From Mariniflexile sp. TRM1-10 (lineage in GTDB: Bacteria > Bacteroidota > Bacteroidia > Flavobacteriales > Flavobacteriaceae), in contig NZ_CP022985.1 of NCBI RefSeq assembly GCF_003425985.1, forward strand, positions 4,200,001 to 4,264,000: a DNA stretch of 64,000 bases, written 5' to 3'. The notes beneath the pieces are model-generated. The model saw only the letters and a list, made by a program, of their open reading frames with translations, made no database searches and had not been told where the DNA came from. Below, one piece after another: positions 61,381 through 64,000 of the stretch. Position 1 is the stretch's first letter. Each line of letters starts with the position of its first letter. Position numbers and translations under genes: made by a program.

Positions 61381-64000
61381 TTGAAATTACGCCTTTTCAG
61401 TTGTGTTCTATTTGCTTTAGTATGTAATGCAAGCTTTGGTCAAAACAAAATTGACTTGAAAGCTGCTTTTGATATTGAAAAAAAGCAAATAAAAATATCA
61501 CAAACTATTCAGTACCAAAACACAACACAAGACGAGCTTCAAACCATTTATTTAAACGATTGGAACAATAGTTATTCAACAAAAAAAACACCACTTGCAC
61601 AGAGAATAGCAGACGAGTACAAAAACGTATTCCATTTAGCTAAAAATGAAGAAAGAGGTTATTCGGTCATCACTTCCATCAAACAGAATAATGAAGATTT
61701 GGTTTTTCAGCAATTAAAAAATCAAATAGACATTGTTAAAGTTGAATTGAAAACCCCATTAAAGCCTAATGAATTCTATAATATCCAATTGGAATATTTA
61801 GTGCAAATACCAAGCGATAAATTTACTAGCTACGGCATAACAAGTACGGGCGATGTAAACTTAAGATATTGGTATATTACACCCGCGATTTACAACGGGC
61901 AATGGCAGTATTATAGCAATAAGGATTTAGACGACTTATACATTCCCGCTGCTGATGTACGTCTTGAAATAGAATATCCTTTGGGGTACAAATTAACTTC
62001 AGAATTAAATGCAGGAAACTGGACTCAATTACCTAACAAACAATCAATTATACTAGAAGGAACAAATATAGTAAGTAATAAATTATTCTTAAATAAAACT
62101 TCAACATTCAACACGATACAAAAAGGTGATTTTTCCCTTATCACAAATATCGATGATGAAGGTTTAGAAATAATTGACAAAGTTTTAATTACTGAAAGAG
62201 TAACAACCTTTATTCAAGAAAAACTTAAAGATTATCCGCACAAACAACTTCTTTTAACTAAGATTGACTATAATAAGGATCCTATTTATGGTTTAAATTT
62301 TTTACCAGGCTTTATTAAGCCATATCCCACCCACTTTCAGTATGAACTAAAGCTCTTAAAAGTTGCTCTACGCAATTACTTGGAAAACACCCTTTTGATA
62401 AACCCAAGAACCGACCAGTGGTTGCTCGATGGTATTCAAATTTATTATTTAATGGATTATGTGGATACGCATTACCCAAACATGAAATTTTTAGGAAGTT
62501 TAGCAGACTTTTGGGGAATTCGATCATTTCATGCAGCCGACATGAAATTTAATGATAAATATAATTTAGCATACATGTTAATGGCTCGAACCAATAGAGA
62601 TCAGCCCCTAACAATGCCAAAAGACTCCTTGCTAAAGTTTAATAATAGTATTGCCAATAAATACAAAGCTGGTGTAGGTTTGAAATATTTAGACGATTTT
62701 ATAAATCATGATATTGTCGAAAACAGCTTGTCTTCTTTTGTTATTAAAAATAAGTTAAAACCTGTAACCACAAAAGATTTTGAAGCTTATATAAAATCTA
62801 AAACCGATAAAGACATCGATTGGTTTTTTACCGATTATTTAAAGACTCGAAAAAAATTAGATTTCAAAATAAAAAAGGTTCTCAAAACTGAAGATTCCAT
62901 TACATTAACCATTACAAACAAGCAAGATAACAGCATGCCTGTTTCGCTATACGCTCTAAACAATGATAGCATCATATCAAAAACATGGATAGAAAATATT
63001 AAAGAAAATAAAACTATTACCATTCCTAGAAACGACGCAAACAAACTGGTTTTAAATTACAACAGTATAATTCCTGAAATTAATGCACGTAATAATTGGA
63101 AATCATTAAAAGGCTTCTTTTTTAATAATAAACCATTACAGTTTAGGCTTTTCCAAGACATTGAAGATCCATACTACAACCAAGTATTTTTTATGCCCAT
63201 AGCGGAATTTAATAATATTTACGACGGTTTTACACTTGGTTTAAGAATTTATAATAAAACTGTTTTAAGAAAACTATTCAATTACCGTATTGAACCTCAA
63301 TATTCTTTAAAATCCAGAACAGTTACCGGGTCGGCGTTTGTGTCTATGACGCATTATTTGGAAAACACCGATTTGTATGCCATTAGTTATGGCATGAGTG
63401 GTGGCTATGTATCTTATGCCGAAAATTTATTCGTTAGGCAACTATCACCTTCATTAATGTTCTTGTTCAGAAGAAAAGACGATTTCCGTTCAAACAAAAA
63501 GGAATCCCTCACACTAAGGTATGTGGACATTCACAGAGATAAAGATGTCAATAATATTTTAACATCAAACGAACCTAATTACGGAGTGTTTAATGCACGT
63601 TATATTGATTCAAATGACAATTTAATTAATTTTAATAAGTGGTATACCGATTTACAAATTGCAAAAAACTTTAGCAAAGTTTCTTTTAATTATGAATACC
63701 GCCGCTTGTTTGAAAGCAATCGACAATTAAACCTGCGCTTCTTTGCCGGTACATTTTTAAAAAACAATAACGACCCTAATTCCAACTATTTTAGTTTTGC
63801 ATTAGATAGGCCAACCGATTATTTATTTGAATACCCCTATTTAGGAAGATCGGAAGCTTCAGGTATCTTCAGCCAGCAATATATTGATGCCGAAGGGGGC
63901 TTTAAATCAAAATTAAATACACCTTTTGCCAATCAATGGATGACATCCTTAAACACAAGCACCACCTTATGGAAATATGTTTTACTATATGGCGATGTGG
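61381..64000 (+). CDS. M1-peptidase-like protein with degenerate zinc site and outer-membrane barrel (partial, 3' end outside window)
   Basis: The frame starts at a TTG at 61381 (MKLRLFSCVLFALVCNASFG after TTG-to-Met, a good signal peptide), since no ATG lies before the stop codon at 61348-61350. The first 873 residues are present. Residues about 25-430 resemble the M1/gluzincin aminopeptidase fold of Bacteroidota (N-terminal strand domain, then THFQYELKLLKVALRNYL, QWLLDGIQIYYLMDYV, and a helical C-part with DIDWFFTDYL). The canonical HExxH is replaced by YELKL, so the zinc site seems lost. From about residue 560 on, alternating strands (LRYVDIHRD, FNYEYRRLFE) suggest an outer-membrane barrel that continues beyond the edge. 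Confidence 0.7.
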   Translation, partial: MKLRLFSCVLFALVCNASFGQNKIDLKAAFDIEKKQIKISQTIQYQNTTQDELQTIYLNDWNNSYSTKKTPLAQRIADEYKNVFHLAKNEERGYSVITSIKQNNEDLVFQQLKNQIDIVKVELKTPLKPNEFYNIQLEYLVQIPSDKFTSYGITSTGDVNLRYWYITPAIYNGQWQYYSNKDLDDLYIPAADVRLEIEYPLGYKLTSELNAGNWTQLPNKQSIILEGTNIVSNKLFLNKTSTFNTIQKGDFSLITNIDDEGLEIIDKVLITERVTTFIQEKLKDYPHKQLLLTKIDYNKDPIYGLNFLPGFIKPYPTHFQYELKLLKVALRNYLENTLLINPRTDQWLLDGIQIYYLMDYVDTHYPNMKFLGSLADFWGIRSFHAADMKFNDKYNLAYMLMARTNRDQPLTMPKDSLLKFNNSIANKYKAGVGLKYLDDFINHDIVENSLSSFVIKNKLKPVTTKDFEAYIKSKTDKDIDWFFTDYLKTRKKLDFKIKKVLKTEDSITLTITNKQDNSMPVSLYALNNDSIISKTWIENIKENKTITIPRNDANKLVLNYNSIIPEINARNNWKSLKGFFFNNKPLQFRLFQDIEDPYYNQVFFMPIAEFNNIYDGFTLGLRIYNKTVLRKLFNYRIEPQYSLKSRTVTGSAFVSMTHYLENTDLYAISYGMSGGYVSYAENLFVRQLSPSLMFLFRRKDDFRSNKKESLTLRYVDIHRDKDVNNILTSNEPNYGVFNARYIDSNDNLINFNKWYTDLQIAKNFSKVSFNYEYRRLFESNRQLNLRFFAGTFLKNNNDPNSNYFSFALDRPTDYLFEYPYLGRSEASGIFSQQYIDAEGGFKSKLNTPFANQWMTSLNTSTTLWKYVLLYGDV

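Overview
The window is chromosomal DNA of a member of the Flavobacteriaceae (phylum Bacteroidota). The evidence is the low G+C content, Bacteroidota-type promoters with a TAnnTTTG -7 box, no clear Shine-Dalgarno sequences, type IX secretion (T9SS) genes (porQ, a PorP/SprF protein, a gliding-motility-type C-terminal sorting domain), many signal-peptide and lipobox proteins, and family-typical gene orders (lon-porQ-cmk-rpsA; sixA-ppk1-ppx; a DUF3822 gene before rsmD). No phage, transposase, CRISPR array, tRNA or rRNA gene was seen.

Layout. 1-2063: a minus-strand operon kdsB-HAD hydrolase-kdnB that points to 8-amino-Kdo in the lipopolysaccharide core. 2287-5933: a RecD-like helicase, then a membrane protein, DUF3822 protein and RsmD. 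5934-9597: a dispersed intergenic element, two exported proteins, the RNase P RNA gene, and a baeRF-family gene preceded by the in-frame remnant of a ribosome-hibernation factor. 9671-12658: dnaX, a lipoprotein and miaE. 12704-17178: a small beta-barrel protein and the polyphosphate genes ppx, ppk1 and sixA.

18033-34190 is the standout accessory region. A 3739-residue T9SS-exported adhesin is followed by its PorP/SprF-type partner and two tandem paralogous OmpA-family lipoprotein-like or periplasmic proteins. The adhesin is built from about 28 copies of a roughly 90-residue four-cysteine domain in two separately amplified arrays. One is eight near-identical 270-bp units. The other is a nested array in which a 1680-bp super-unit (four 273-bp units plus a 297-bp and a 291-bp unit) is itself repeated. 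Six HYR-like domains and a type B sorting domain follow.

34540-64000 is mostly housekeeping: a thioredoxin-like protein, a CAP protein, pdxH, two paralogous 138-residue proteins around a palindromic element, rnz, a STAS-like protein, pyrB, pyrR, rpsA, cmk, porQ, lon, a rhomboid protease back to back with an acyltransferase, DUF4256 and DUF3124 proteins, glmM, an ACP phosphodiesterase-like protein, RlpA-like protein, uvrA, a LOG-family protein, and the start of a large protein that looks like an M1 peptidase with a lost zinc site joined to an outer-membrane barrel. Intergenic spaces carry several families of short dispersed or tandem repeats, some overlapping stop codons or promoters.
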